From Ramlibacter henchirensis (GTDB lineage: Bacteria; Pseudomonadota; Gammaproteobacteria; Burkholderiales; Burkholderiaceae_C): a stretch of 64,000 nt of DNA. The first letter of the stretch is position 1. Each line of letters opens with the position of its first letter. The position numbers and the translations under genes were made by a program. Of the stretch, positions 15,485-25,190 are shown one piece after another. Below the pieces are notes generated by a model. The model saw only the letters and a list, made by a program, of their open reading frames with translations. It made no database searches and was not told the DNA's origin. The stretch covers positions 124,001-188,000 of the forward strand of contig NZ_SMLM01000004.1 in the NCBI RefSeq assembly GCF_004682015.1, given 5' to 3'.

Positions 15485-16594
15485 TTAGTGAGTATCGCGC
15501 TCGTCCCTGTGAACGGGCTTCAGGTAAATAGCATTGGTGTACTGATGCCTATTTGGGCTGTCTCCTCCACAGGTGCCGCTACAGGTCGCGAGTCGACCTT
15601 GGGCAACACTGGGCTGCGACCAGGACGTGACAATGCCTCGGTAAATTCCGCCTTCAATAATCTCGCCAATAGGTCGAAGACGAGCATCGATAGAATTGCG
15701 GCCTCCGTGCTGCTCAAGCAGTTTTTGGAACTGCGCGTCCCTCTTTCGACGAGATCCTCGATACCAGCTAGCGAGGTAGCAGCATGGAAAAACTAGACCT
15801 TCAGCACTTATGTAGAGCTCGCGCTCAGTCTGTGCTTTACACTCGATCAAAGTCGTATCAAGATAGTTTGCGTAGCCATTTCGTTCAGATGCGATGCCGC
15901 CAAGTTCCGCGCTTGAGGCATTGCGAAGGCAAATATCGATGGGCGGCTCGATACTGTATATTGTCTTTCCACTTGTATCTTGGATGTCGAGAGCCGGGTG
16001 CAACTGTCCATCGAAGAAAAACCGCCCGGTCTTACGGAGTCTAAACTTCCGAAACCCCATCGTTCGAGCTAGCTCTTGCGCCTCAGAAATCTGGTGCTCG
16101 TTGTGACGAAAAACGATGAATTCCCAGTGTGCCGCTCCTCCAGCATCAATGAAAGCAGCCGCATTGGCCATAATCACGTTCCAATGTGTCCTCCGGCGGT
16201 AGAGGTGGTTTGTATCGCTCAGTCCGTCAATACCGAAGTGGCAGTGATCCAAAACACGCGCGAGCCTCTGCCACCAATCTGGCTTGCGCGCGCTTCCGTT
16301 TGTATTTAGTCCAAGTCGAATTTTCGGATTGACGGCTTTTAGATAAGTCAAGACTTCGAGTGTGTCTGGCGCAATTATTGGGTCACCATAGTTTCCGCAT
16401 AGCCAAACTTGCTCAAGCTGTTCTATAAAATGAGGCGGCAGCATTCGCTGCACCTCCAAAAGTGTGAGATCAACCTGGGGGAGATCCGCAATCTGAAATC
16501 CGCCCCGTTCGTTTCGCGAACACATTGGACATGCAGCATTGCAACGCGTCGTCATCTCTAGATGAATGCGCCGGATATCAACTTGCGAGTACAT
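15485..16594 (-). CDS. Radical SAM protein with SPASM-like C-terminus
   Basis: The [4Fe-4S]-binding CxxxCxxC is at residues 18-25 (TTRCNAACPMCSRNE), followed by the usual partial TIM-barrel features (VWLCGNYGDPII, LGLNTNG, HFGIDGL). The C-terminal third has more cysteines (CKAQTERELYISAEGLVFPC, then CSGTCGG), as in SPASM proteins that bind extra clusters. Such enzymes often modify peptides or sugars; the substrate here is unknown. The gene starts 12 bases after the glycosyltransferase-HD gene, so the two are surely co-transcribed. Confidence 0.85.
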   Translation of the reverse strand: MYSQVDIRRIHLEMTTRCNAACPMCSRNERGGFQIADLPQVDLTLLEVQRMLPPHFIEQLEQVWLCGNYGDPIIAPDTLEVLTYLKAVNPKIRLGLNTNGSARKPDWWQRLARVLDHCHFGIDGLSDTNHLYRRRTHWNVIMANAAAFIDAGGAAHWEFIVFRHNEHQISEAQELARTMGFRKFRLRKTGRFFFDGQLHPALDIQDTSGKTIYSIEPPIDICLRNASSAELGGIASERNGYANYLDTTLIECKAQTERELYISAEGLVFPCCYLASWYRGSRRKRDAQFQKLLEQHGGRNSIDARLRPIGEIIEGGIYRGIVTSWSQPSVAQGRLATCSGTCGGDSPNRHQYTNAIYLKPVHRDERDTH

Positions 16595-16606
16595 AGCTCC
16601 GCCCCA

Positions 16607-19519
16607 CTACAGCACGCTACACGGCTCAGTTAGCCGGGAAAATTTAACCAACAGTTCAGCAACATCGCTCTGATGAAAGCGCTTCGCACTTGCAACCGCT
16701 AGGCAAAGGTCCATCCCGGTCTGTAACGGCGTGATGCCTCCACGACGCTCCAATGACTTATCGATGCTCGCCATCCAAGTGTTCACTTCATTCGCATCCC
16801 AAATAAACGGATGCCGGGGCTGTATCCAAGGGGTTACGTCGGTCCGGTACAGAGGGATGTTGCGAGCAGCGAGCAACGAGAGAAGCAGTCGTCGCATGTA
16901 CCTAGATGCACGCGCTCTGTATGCTGCCAAAAAAAGCGCTCGGCTATCGACGCCGCCAAATATCGAGCAAACGTTGTCTCCTGGGTCAAACGCCTTTTCT
17001 CCGCACCGAAAATCTTCATCGACCGCACGAAGCCAGCTTTCAAGAGACGCCGTCACACGTGGCGCCGCGACCAAACTGTGTGTTGGCATCGACACGTGTT
17101 CACTACGCTCTCGCTTCCAATCTGCACAATCTGAAAGTTCGTGCGAGACGAACTGCGTGCGATGTTTGTCCCGCGCCGTTAGTTCAGCGAGCTTATATGG
17201 CGTAACGTACCCGCCTATCCACTTAGTCATTCCGCCGTAAACTCCTCGTCGCTCAGAGCTCGCCCAGACATAAGCCGTAGGCGAATAGGCGGGGATCCAA
17301 GGACGCAACTGAAGAGCCAGGCAGCGGCCGTATTCGACCGTGGGTTGCATCTCACGGTTTGCGTGGTGCGCCTGGTTAGCGAAGATAAGGCACGCCGACA
17401 CCAAATCAAACGTTAACGTTGCCTCGTGGCGCCGAAACCGGAATCCTCTCTCTAACGCAGGCTGAAGTACAGCGTCCTGAGTACCGTGAAATATCAGCCC
17501 TAAATCACCTAGCTCGGCTACTCCCTTCGAAAAACGAACGCGGCTACCCTGCCACTCAAGCCCCCACTCGCTTTTTATTAAGTTTGGCAATGCGTGAGCT
17601 CTGCCAGCAGCTACCGCATGCTCAAAGAATGGAGATTCGCACGCCGCCTTCGTACATAGGCGTGACGGTAGCGGTGCAACACCTACACGTCCGAGATCGA
17701 GACGATCTGCATCCCAACAAACTTGTGCGGTTAGGGGACCATCTCGTGTCCCCTTCGAGTGATGCTCACACGCAAAGGCTAAGACCTCAATGTCATTCGG
17801 CGCGAGCCGAATCAAACCACGACGAGCTAGCTCAATCGCATACGCAGCGGCACGCGGCCCGTGGTCGGGATCCGCTCCCTCCTTGTCGCGTTGCGAGTCA
17901 TGAAGAATCGCAAACAACTCAACGACTGGCACTGAGGCGCCAAGGAGTTTGGCAAGGTGACGTCCGTTCTCCCAGACTCTTGCCCAGTGTCCAACGCCAT
18001 GAGTACGATCTTGCCGAAGACGAAACCCCTCCAGAACATCTCGCAGAATTTCACGAAGGTCGTATCCCATTGCCCCGTGCACCGTGTCATCGACTGGATT
18101 GCTGCGGTCGGTGGCCGTTGGCGCAAAGTCACTTAAATTCCTTTGCTTCAAATTTAGACAGCCTCCCAACTGAGCAAGCAAGTCAACGAACGTCTCGCCT
18201 GAGAAGCGGCGCACTTCAGCGGAGACCCTGTTCCATGCTCGCGCCTTGACAATCAATATCGAGTCTTCAGCAGTGCCTAACAAGGCATCCGCGGAGTCGG
18301 ACTGGATCCAGTCCACCAGAGCGGAGATCGAATCGGCGGAAGGCAAACCCCCGCTTGATGCAAGAACTAGATATGGAGCCCGCGTTTCGCAGGCTAGTGC
18401 ATTAAGCAGTTCCGCAGGCCTCGTATCGAATGCGATTACGTCTGAAGCCGCAGCGCTGTCTGGTAACGGAAGAGGCGCGGAGACCCGACTAAGTTGGATA
18501 ACTCGCGCGTCCAGTTGCGTGAACTCAGGGTGCTCAGCACACGCGCCGGGCGAAGGCGTCGTAACTCCGACAGCCACTTTCGGAACCGCGTAGCTCGTCA
18601 CTTCGCTTTTTGAACTTCGAAAAGGCGGAAGCGGGCAAAGTTGCTCTCGCAAGTCTCGACTTTGAATAAAACCAGCGCGGCGGTCAGTTTCGTTGATCCC
18701 TTCAGGAGGCTCCTGGTGATACGCCACAGCCGCGGGAATGGGGATAAGATGGAAGCCTGCCAAGTAAGCTCTATAGCCGAACTCCCCATCCTCACCACCC
18801 CAAGATTGAAAGGATTCGCAAAACCCGCCTATTCGGAGGGCGGCTTCTCGCCTGAACGCAAGATTGCTACCAACAACAGCGCGAAACGGGGCATAGTCAT
18901 TTCGCAGGTAGTCAGTGCGCCGATAGACCTCCATTCGCCAGTCTTCGGCGACACCTGCGCCGTTTTGTATCCACATCTCGTTCCGAGTTTGAATCACCGG
19001 AAGATGATCTTCAAAGTCGGGAGCCCTTAATATGTCCTCCGCGGTAATCGAATCAGTACAGGTGAAGCGCCGCATGCCGATCAGTAGCACCTGTTCGTAC
19101 TCGAGCGAAGCGCTGTAGGCGCTCAGTAAACGTCTCGATGGGAGCATGTCGGATTGGAGCAGTACGATCCGATCGTGTTTTGCAGCGCGAACGCCTAAAT
19201 TGCACACCGCGCTGAGGCGATGTCCAGCGTCTCGCTGTCGCACATGGATGACGTTCAGCCGGTCCTCGAATTTCCGGATAACCTCAGCCGTGTTATCTCC
19301 GCTGCCATCATCCGCGACGACGATCTCGAGACCTCCTACGGGCTTATATAAATGGGTCGCTGCCGCAAGGAACCGCTCCAGTTTTTCCGCTCTGTTGTAC
19401 GTCGGAACCACCATCGAGATCGGTTGCACGCAACAAGCACTGTCGCCCAATCGAGCTGGAACGACGACTGAATAGTCGTTGCCGGCTCGGGGCCAACCGA
19501 ATGCAACATCTTGACCCAT
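16607..19519 (-). CDS. GT2 glycosyltransferase fused to an HD-domain hydrolase
   Basis: Residues about 30-300 are a GT-A family 2 glycosyltransferase: ISMVVPTYNRAEKLERFLAA, VADDGSGDN, and the chondroitin-polymerase-like WGGEDGEFGYRAYLAG. After a linker an HD domain follows with all its metal ligands: His in THGVGHWARV (about 508), HD in ILHDSQR (about 540), EHH (about 586) and Asp in WDADRLDL (about 607). The last 300 residues are unrecognised. The start at 19519 has AAGGAG eight bases upstream. The fusion of a sugar transferase with an HD phosphohydrolase is unusual. With the radical SAM and lyase-like genes downstream it suggests synthesis and modification of a surface glycan. Confidence 0.82.
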   Translation of the reverse strand: MGQDVAFGWPRAGNDYSVVVPARLGDSACCVQPISMVVPTYNRAEKLERFLAAATHLYKPVGGLEIVVADDGSGDNTAEVIRKFEDRLNVIHVRQRDAGHRLSAVCNLGVRAAKHDRIVLLQSDMLPSRRLLSAYSASLEYEQVLLIGMRRFTCTDSITAEDILRAPDFEDHLPVIQTRNEMWIQNGAGVAEDWRMEVYRRTDYLRNDYAPFRAVVGSNLAFRREAALRIGGFCESFQSWGGEDGEFGYRAYLAGFHLIPIPAAVAYHQEPPEGINETDRRAGFIQSRDLREQLCPLPPFRSSKSEVTSYAVPKVAVGVTTPSPGACAEHPEFTQLDARVIQLSRVSAPLPLPDSAAASDVIAFDTRPAELLNALACETRAPYLVLASSGGLPSADSISALVDWIQSDSADALLGTAEDSILIVKARAWNRVSAEVRRFSGETFVDLLAQLGGCLNLKQRNLSDFAPTATDRSNPVDDTVHGAMGYDLREILRDVLEGFRLRQDRTHGVGHWARVWENGRHLAKLLGASVPVVELFAILHDSQRDKEGADPDHGPRAAAYAIELARRGLIRLAPNDIEVLAFACEHHSKGTRDGPLTAQVCWDADRLDLGRVGVAPLPSRLCTKAACESPFFEHAVAAGRAHALPNLIKSEWGLEWQGSRVRFSKGVAELGDLGLIFHGTQDAVLQPALERGFRFRRHEATLTFDLVSACLIFANQAHHANREMQPTVEYGRCLALQLRPWIPAYSPTAYVWASSERRGVYGGMTKWIGGYVTPYKLAELTARDKHRTQFVSHELSDCADWKRERSEHVSMPTHSLVAAPRVTASLESWLRAVDEDFRCGEKAFDPGDNVCSIFGGVDSRALFLAAYRARASRYMRRLLLSLLAARNIPLYRTDVTPWIQPRHPFIWDANEVNTWMASIDKSLERRGGITPLQTGMDLCLAVASAKRFHQSDVAELLVKFSRLTEPCSVL

Positions 19520-19564
19520 GAGCAAACTCCTTGTGACGGTTGCTGTGACTAAGTGGCACTCCAA

Positions 19565-20310
19565 GTCCGCTAATCCGAACGCCAGCTAAGTCACGTGCGC
19601 ACTACCACGAACCCAAGGCGTTCCGGAACGGCGCACGCCCCCAGCATCGCGGCACTATCACGTATTTGCAAGCGTGGGCGCAAGGGCCCGTTTGCTCTCT
19701 TTTTGTCAATCGGGCACATGTCGTCTTTTTACCGTTGCGTTCTGCGTGTTCGTCCCTTCGAACAAGAGGGAGCGAAGAGTCCAGCGGATGCGTCAGAAAC
19801 TGGCGCTGGGCTGGCGTGAATTGAATCGATGCCATGATGCCGCTGGAGGAAGGTTACGAAGACGCTGGGCTTTGCTCCGACACGATATAGCAGGCAAGCC
19901 GTCATGTCGTCCATACTTGTTTGCCGCCATAGCTCTTCAAAGCGGCGCGTTGTTGTCGACCCAAGAGCTGGAGGCGTCTGCCGCTCGAGCGATCCACAAT
20001 CGACGGGGTCCTCAATCATTGTGCGCATCGCGGCTCGCGTTTCGTCGAGACCTTGCTGTCATACCGAGACCTTGGATCCGTAACAAGAGCGAGTGGCGCC
20101 GCGCTCGTCGCGCTTTAGTAAACGGGGTGCGAATTGCAGAGCCTAGCCCAGCCAATCAACAACGCGTGTCTCAGCACGGACTTTTCTCTCTCAATGTCGC
20201 GCCGTCAGAGCGTTACCGACACAGCGCGGTGTTGAACCGATGGGCCGCAGCAATTCGACCCCGGTGCGCGCCTCTCGACCGGTGCGACGAACGCTGGTTT
20301 TCACTGCAGG
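19565..20310. other. Gene-poor stretch upstream of the GT-HD gene
   Basis: No frame in these 750 bases looks coding; open frames are Arg-rich shadows of GC-rich sequence. The minus-strand promoter of the three-gene cluster should lie at its left end, but no convincing -35/-10 pair stood out. Confidence 0.4.
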
Positions 20311-20313
20311 CAC

Positions 20314-20745
20314 CTAAAAGCGCAGTGCCAAAAGGGTGGCTTCTAGCCGATGCTGTGTGACACTTGCCGCGTGGAAGATGGAGATCGTCGCACCCGGTGG
20401 GGCAGCGTCTTGCCGTCGGAGACCGCCCCCGAGGTGGCCACCACATTGCGGATCTGCTGATCTTCGCGTCCGCGGCACATGCGCTTCATGCCGAAGTAAC
20501 CACTGATTGCCCTTGCGGGACTGCTTCATCTCGGGGTCACGCTCGCCCTTGGTGTTCTTGGTTGAGCTGGGCATGATGAGCGTGGCGTCCACGATCGTGC
20601 CGGTGGCTCAGGCGAAAGCCCCGACTGCAGGTGTGCGCCAACGCGCTCGAAAAAGGCTGCCGGCCAAGTTCGTGGCGCTCCAGGAGACGGCGGAACTTGC
20701 AGATCGTTTTCATTCTGAGGATTGGCACCCACAGCAATAGTGCTT
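20314..20745 (-). pseudogene. IS5-family transposase remnant
   Basis: Two reverse frames give the IS5-type DDE transposase sequence in order: RMKTICKFRRLLERHELGRQ, then [20 protein letters not shown] and [11 protein letters not shown]. These match the conserved 'D.T.I..FR.LLE..L...F' and 'VDATI..APSSTKN...RDPEM.QT.KGNQW' blocks. Frames change near 20590 and 20480, and the element lacks its start, end and terminal repeats, so it is dead. It marks past insertion activity inside the island. Confidence 0.75.
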
Positions 20746-21316
20746 AGAACGAGCATCTGCCTTCCGCTTTGGAGACCCAGTCATGACCTACCGGGCGCCG
20801 CAGCCCGCCGCCATAATCGCTCTTGTTCTCGACTCGAATAACTGTTCATCGCACATGTAGTTGTGGGTCGTTGGCAGGTGGAAGCCACGGAAGGTGTCCT
20901 GCTGCTTGGCCGCCGTATGGGCACGGTATATCTTGGGCTCGCTGCAATGTGCTTTCTCGCGCTGCCTGCTGGAACACGCCCTGCAGCTCGAGTTCCTGCC
21001 GCTACGTCAATGCGGCCCACCACGGTGTGGATAAACTGACACCGACAGCCTTGAAGATCTCCTGCAACGGCGCGCTCATGCTGTCTGGATTTTTTGCTCG
21101 TACAGACGTGGGCGCACGTGCAACTCGGGCTGCGGGCGCGATTAGCGCAATTTCCACATCGCTGCGGCCCCACCTGGTCCAACAAGCGGGGCTGCTGCCA
21201 GTGCTCGCCGGAACACCCTCGGCGGCAGCGGCGGTGCTCGCCGCCTATGTGGTTAGATGCTTCGTTGCTGAGGCGCTGACCCGTCCGCGTACGCCGGGCG
21301 GCGTTCTCTGCCGAAC
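20746..21316. other. Decayed sequence, no intact gene
   Basis: Reverse frames give fragments such as MSAPLQEIFKAVGVSLSTPW and RAHTAAKQQDTFRGFHLPTT, broken by frame changes and stops. I cannot assign them; they are probably remnants of a lost gene next to the IS5 fragment. Confidence 0.35.
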
Positions 21317-22312
21317 CTAAAACGACTCAACCTGCGACTGATCCGTCAACTTAGTCCAGTCGTCCGTACCAAAGCACCGTGTCCACGCCCCTGTGCTATC
21401 GCCGCGCTCCCCCCTACCAACGAGGTAGGTGCGGTTCAATGGAATGCCCAAGACATGGCCGCAAATTTCATCCGACACAAAGCTCCAGTAACGGACGTCA
21501 TAGTTCATTTCGAGTACTGTTCCGCCCGCTGCACCGATAAGCGTTCCCGTATGGCAGAACCACACGTCATCCCTGCGCTCATACTTCTTAGCTCCACCCT
21601 GCATGACGATCGTGTTCGACATATGTTCGGCTCGCGTCAAGCATGGATTGTCGGGTCCCACAGAATTCGAGTCGCGAGGTTTTGTTGCGGTGGCGACGAT
21701 AGCGCCCATCGTGGTGCGTCTCGTCTCACCAGCATCGGACCACATGAACACGGCGTTTGCAACTATCCCCGGCGTATAGTCCGCTCGATTCAATCTGCCA
21801 TCAAATAGGGAAGCAGCCAAGATCCCGCTAGCCCACGCATAGTAGTAATTCGCCTCATAGTAGGCGTCCTCTCCTTGGGAGCGAATCCGACATTCTCGGT
21901 TAAGAAGCTTCGTCCCGAGCAAAATGACGTCACTGGGTAAGGTGCGCGCCTTCTTACGAGGTCTTTGATATTGCCAGTACGATGTATCGTCCAGCGCAAT
22001 TACTCTAATGCCTGAACCATTGGGAAGTGGCACTCGGGCGCCAAGTGTCTTCGAGGGCAGATATTCGGCGACCTGACTAAAAGTTTCACTAATTGCGCTC
22101 CCGCTGTGAACGGGCTGAGTCGCCAGTTGACTGTCAAAAAAGACCGGGGTGGTGTAGAAGAACGCCTTCAGGTACCCATCGATGTAAACCTCTCCCGTCG
22201 CACAATCAGGCGCGGAGAAGGTGCGCCTAAATTCCACCACGTGCAAATTGGCGTTTGCTACGGCCGAATAAAGAAGCAAGAGCACTAGCCTGAAGATGTG
22301 TCGAGCTGGCAT
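21317..22312 (-). CDS. Secreted hypothetical protein (331 aa)
   Basis: A signal peptide MPARHIFRLVLLLLYSAVANA opens the protein, which is then soluble, aromatic-rich and contains several cysteines, suggesting a folded periplasmic or extracellular protein. I do not recognise a domain. ATG 22312 follows GGCGGAG. The gene starts 26 bases after a second secreted protein gene, so they form a two-gene operon and may work together. Base composition is visibly lower in GC than the chromosomal flanks, consistent with transfer. Confidence 0.65.
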   Translation of the reverse strand: MPARHIFRLVLLLLYSAVANANLHVVEFRRTFSAPDCATGEVYIDGYLKAFFYTTPVFFDSQLATQPVHSGSAISETFSQVAEYLPSKTLGARVPLPNGSGIRVIALDDTSYWQYQRPRKKARTLPSDVILLGTKLLNRECRIRSQGEDAYYEANYYYAWASGILAASLFDGRLNRADYTPGIVANAVFMWSDAGETRRTTMGAIVATATKPRDSNSVGPDNPCLTRAEHMSNTIVMQGGAKKYERRDDVWFCHTGTLIGAAGGTVLEMNYDVRYWSFVSDEICGHVLGIPLNRTYLVGRGERGDSTGAWTRCFGTDDWTKLTDQSQVESF

Positions 22313-22338
22313 CAAAACTCCGCCCTACAAGCTTGAAG

Positions 22339-23001
22339 TCACTGCTTCGTATACCAAGCGCTGCCCCAACCGGTGGCAGTTATGCCGGCAGGAAGGGGAT
22401 CCTTAACACCACACGCCGACAGCGCGAACGAGACTAGGGTATTCGAGTTTCGAAGTTCGCCGACTCCGACGGTATACGGTTGGCATGTCTTCCCTGCAGC
22501 GTGCACGACTTGCATGATGCAGTTGGCTATGACACATGCCTTTTTTCCGTCGAGGGTCTTAGAGATGACGGTTGTGCCCTTCGGATCTGGAACATTGCCA
22601 TCCGGTGAATAAACGGCAGCACCGCTGCCATCTGTTCCCAGTTTGCCGTGTGGTCCGATATATGGAACAACAACGCCCCACTTCGTTGCTACAGGGCAGG
22701 CGAACGGGTTGCCAACTGGCCCCGCCTCCGAGGACGTGCCGCTTCCCTTCTGAGACGGCCCTCCGCGGACTTCCGTCTTCGAGCCGTCAGGACGGGAGAT
22801 GACAAGGAAGGCATGCATGTCGTCGAAGCCTTCTGCAATGGCTGGCTTAAAGGCTAGGGTCGTGTTGCATGCCTGGCTTGAACCAACAATCAAAGGAGGT
22901 GACGTTGCCTGGTTTACTTCCTCGATCGTCACAGCGACTGCTAGTACAGGCCATTGAACAGCAGCCAATATCGACAAGGAATTTCGCGCGACTCTCACCA
23001 T
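22339..23001 (-). CDS. Secreted hypothetical protein (220 aa)
   Basis: The start at 23001 is set by GCAGGAG seven bases upstream and gives a good signal peptide (MVRVARNSLSILAAVQWPVL, cut near AVAV). The mature part has six cysteines, a Gly-rich middle, and the stretch GKKACVIANCIMQVVHAAGK near the end. I do not recognise a family. It is the first gene of the pair with the 21317 gene. An extracellular role is all that can be said. Confidence 0.62.
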   Translation of the reverse strand: MVRVARNSLSILAAVQWPVLAVAVTIEEVNQATSPPLIVGSSQACNTTLAFKPAIAEGFDDMHAFLVISRPDGSKTEVRGGPSQKGSGTSSEAGPVGNPFACPVATKWGVVVPYIGPHGKLGTDGSGAAVYSPDGNVPDPKGTTVISKTLDGKKACVIANCIMQVVHAAGKTCQPYTVGVGELRNSNTLVSFALSACGVKDPLPAGITATGWGSAWYTKQ

Positions 23002-23046
23002 TTTGCGACTCCTGCCTTTAGCTGAGGACGGTGCAGTTTGCGGCAA

Positions 23047-23872
23047 TCAGGCAACGGGCGCAAGACCCGAAGCAAGGCGTCACGGGGACCACGGTCCAGT
23101 CAATTCTTCTGGTTGACTCGACAAGGATGTCCGTGACGCAGGCCGAGCATTCAGCCACGACCAACGCACCGACGGGGTGATCTTCCGACCTGTACTTTCT
23201 TCGAAAAGAAGCCGGCCTTTGGCTTGCTCACCGAAGTGCCTTCAGCAGCTGCGCACTTGCGAACAAGATCGCCGGGGTCAGCATCAATGGCCAAGCAGCT
23301 AGCTTCTAGGCGGGCGGGGCCTTGTGCCAGTGGAACTTACCGAGTGCAGTATGAGTTTGGCTTAGCGGATTGCTCCGAATGCCTCGGACAGATGGAGACC
23401 CCAAACGCCGCTCGGAGAGGCGTCACGGGCCGCAATGTCCAGCAAGCGTGAATGCCTCCGTTTTCTTTTGCGTGGAAGCGGCTGCCGCCGTCGCACTCGT
23501 GACTGCAGACCCCCTCCCCCATGGCTTGGAAGCCTGTGACGGAAAGAATCTGCTGCGAGCAGGGGCTTTGGGCGGCGCTCTACGAGTCAGGTTGAATTTA
23601 GGTAGAAAGCGACCTAACCTAAATCTCAGCGCGCGCGCAGCCTAGTGCCCGCAGATGGTGGATGCCTCTGTCCGGAACCGACATCCAGCCGTGCTCGCCG
23701 ATGCGGCGCCATTTCGCACGCGCTTTGCAGAGGACTGCAGCCCCCCGCAGGACGTCGGAAGCGCAACTTACGGCATTTAGCGGGCGCATTCAGTGACGCA
23801 ACTGCACGCCCTCAAAGCGGAAATCGCTTGGCTTTGCGTCGATAATGCCTCTTCAACTTTTTCAGGGCAAAG
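23047..23872. other. Intergenic, about 825 bases, no supported gene
   Basis: Between the secreted-protein operon and the H-NS-like gene I find no frame with coding character and a ribosome binding site. The promoters of both neighbours should lie here. Confidence 0.4.
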
Positions 23873-24208
23873 ATGGCAACGTACATTGAGGTTCATCAGC
23901 AGATTCAAGCTCTCCAGAAGGAGGCTGAGGCACTGAAGGCGGCTGAACGAAAGGGCGTCATTGAGCGAATGCGGGAAGCCATTGCCGTTTACGACATCAC
24001 TGCTGAAGATCTCGGACTCACAGGCGGACGTAGACCCGGCAGAAAGACCGTCACGAACGCACCCGTCAAGTCCAAGACGAGCAAAGCATCGGCAACTGCC
24101 GCCTACCGTGACAGCCAAGGCAACACTTGGGGAGGCCGAGGGCCTCGCCCTCGCTGGCTAAAAGACGCGCTCGCAGGTGGCGCAAAGCTCGAGGACTTCG
24201 CTCACTAG
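23873..24208 (+). CDS. H-NS family nucleoid protein
   Basis: The N-terminal 55 residues are a coiled coil (IEVHQQIQALQKEAEALKAA) for oligomerisation. The C-terminal domain YRDSQGNTWGGRGPRPRWL (residues about 78-96) is the AT-hook-like DNA-binding motif of Burkholderiales H-NS proteins (BpH3/Bv3F type). Length (111) fits. Such proteins silence AT-rich foreign DNA; an island copy may silence island genes or modulate the host's own H-NS. It stands alone. Confidence 0.92.
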   Translation: MATYIEVHQQIQALQKEAEALKAAERKGVIERMREAIAVYDITAEDLGLTGGRRPGRKTVTNAPVKSKTSKASATAAYRDSQGNTWGGRGPRPRWLKDALAGGAKLEDFAH

Positions 24209-24269
24209 CAGAGCAAGCGAAGTCAGGCTCGCTGGCGTTCCAATCGGCGGCGATCCAGAGCCCCGGATG

Positions 24270-24700
24270 TCAATCCCGCGGAAGAGTCAGCAGCAGGATC
24301 GCGCTCTGCGATTTGCAGGGCCAATAAACGGAGGGCGGGGTGGTCGTCAGCTTCTTTCCGACTGGACATTCGTACGTGTTGTCTGCGCGTCGAAGCGGAA
24401 ATCCGGGCGCCTGAAGGTGCCGTCGTTGCGAATGGACTTCTCCCACACCGGGATGTGGGGCTCGATCTTCTTCTCGTTGACGGTCCAGTTCAGCATCGGC
24501 GCCGCTGCATAAGTGTGTCGCCGACCAGGCGCTTGGGCTTGAGATCGAACTGTCGCTCGACGCCTCGATCATGGTCCGAGTTGCCTCCACTTCTTCGGTG
24601 CGGTGAGCTGGGGTGTGCTTCCACGTCCAGGATGATTCCCGCGTCGAGGTCAATCAGGTAGTTGGTGGAATACGCAGAGAACGCTGGCTCACCGGGACTG
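24270..24700 (-). pseudogene. IS1182-like transposase remnant
   Basis: Reverse frames contain, with frameshifts, NYLIDLDAGIILDVEAHPSS, then APMLNWTVNEKKIEPHIPVW, EKSIRNDGTFRRPDFRFDA and ECPVGKKL. These are the catalytic-core and 'PHIPVWDKS...DGTFSR.DF.FD......CP.GK.L' blocks of IS1182-type DDE transposases. Several frames are needed and both ends are missing, so the element is dead. It separates the H-NS-like gene from the secreted-protein pair downstream. Confidence 0.75.
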
Positions 24701-25043
24701 CAGTCCAGCGGGCCGCCGGATCTGTTGGAGAGATGTTCTTTGGGCGAATCGAGCCGCTGTGCGGTTCGCCCGAATCACCTGGAGGGCCCTTAGGCAGGAA
24801 GGAGACAGCAACGAGGCCAGATTCCGCTTGCATGCACAGATTTCCCGCAATGAGGAAGACTCTCAGCCAGGTCCTATTTGGCTCGGGTAGTGTTCAACGC
24901 GCTGCGAGCTGGAGTCCGCATGGGATGCAAGCTGACACGGCGAGATGCCTCAATCGGAGCGAGCCGCTTAGCGCCCGGTCCGGTCCTCAGATGGGAGGGG
25001 CACCAAAATTTTGGACACAAGAAGGCGAAGGAATACCTTGAAG
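24701..25043. other. Intergenic, no supported gene
   Basis: About 340 bases between the IS1182 remnant and the small lipoprotein gene. No coding frame is convincing; it probably holds the promoter for 25044. Confidence 0.35.
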
Positions 25044-25190
25044 ATGAAAGCTCAAGTTCTGATCTCTGCAGTGGCGGTTCTGCTGCTTGCGGGTTGTGGC
25101 GGAGGCGGTACTGGCGAAACAGCATCGGCTGAGCCCAAGATTGTCCCGGTATCCACGCAATTGCATCAAGTGCCCGTAGACGATAAGTAA
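25044..25190 (+). CDS. Small lipoprotein (48 aa)
   Basis: MKAQVLISAVAVLLLAGCGG gives a perfect lipobox LLAGC, so the mature protein is a 32-residue lipid-anchored peptide ending VPVDDK. The start follows GAAGG. Its stop overlaps the ATG of the next gene by one base (TAATG), so the two are translationally coupled. I do not recognise a family; it may anchor or partner the secreted PxKF-domain protein. Confidence 0.7.
   Translation: MKAQVLISAVAVLLLAGCGGGGTGETASAEPKIVPVSTQLHQVPVDDK

Noticed and set aside
20314..20745. Active insertion sequence
   Set aside because: The IS5 fragment needs several frames and lacks both ends and terminal inverted repeats.
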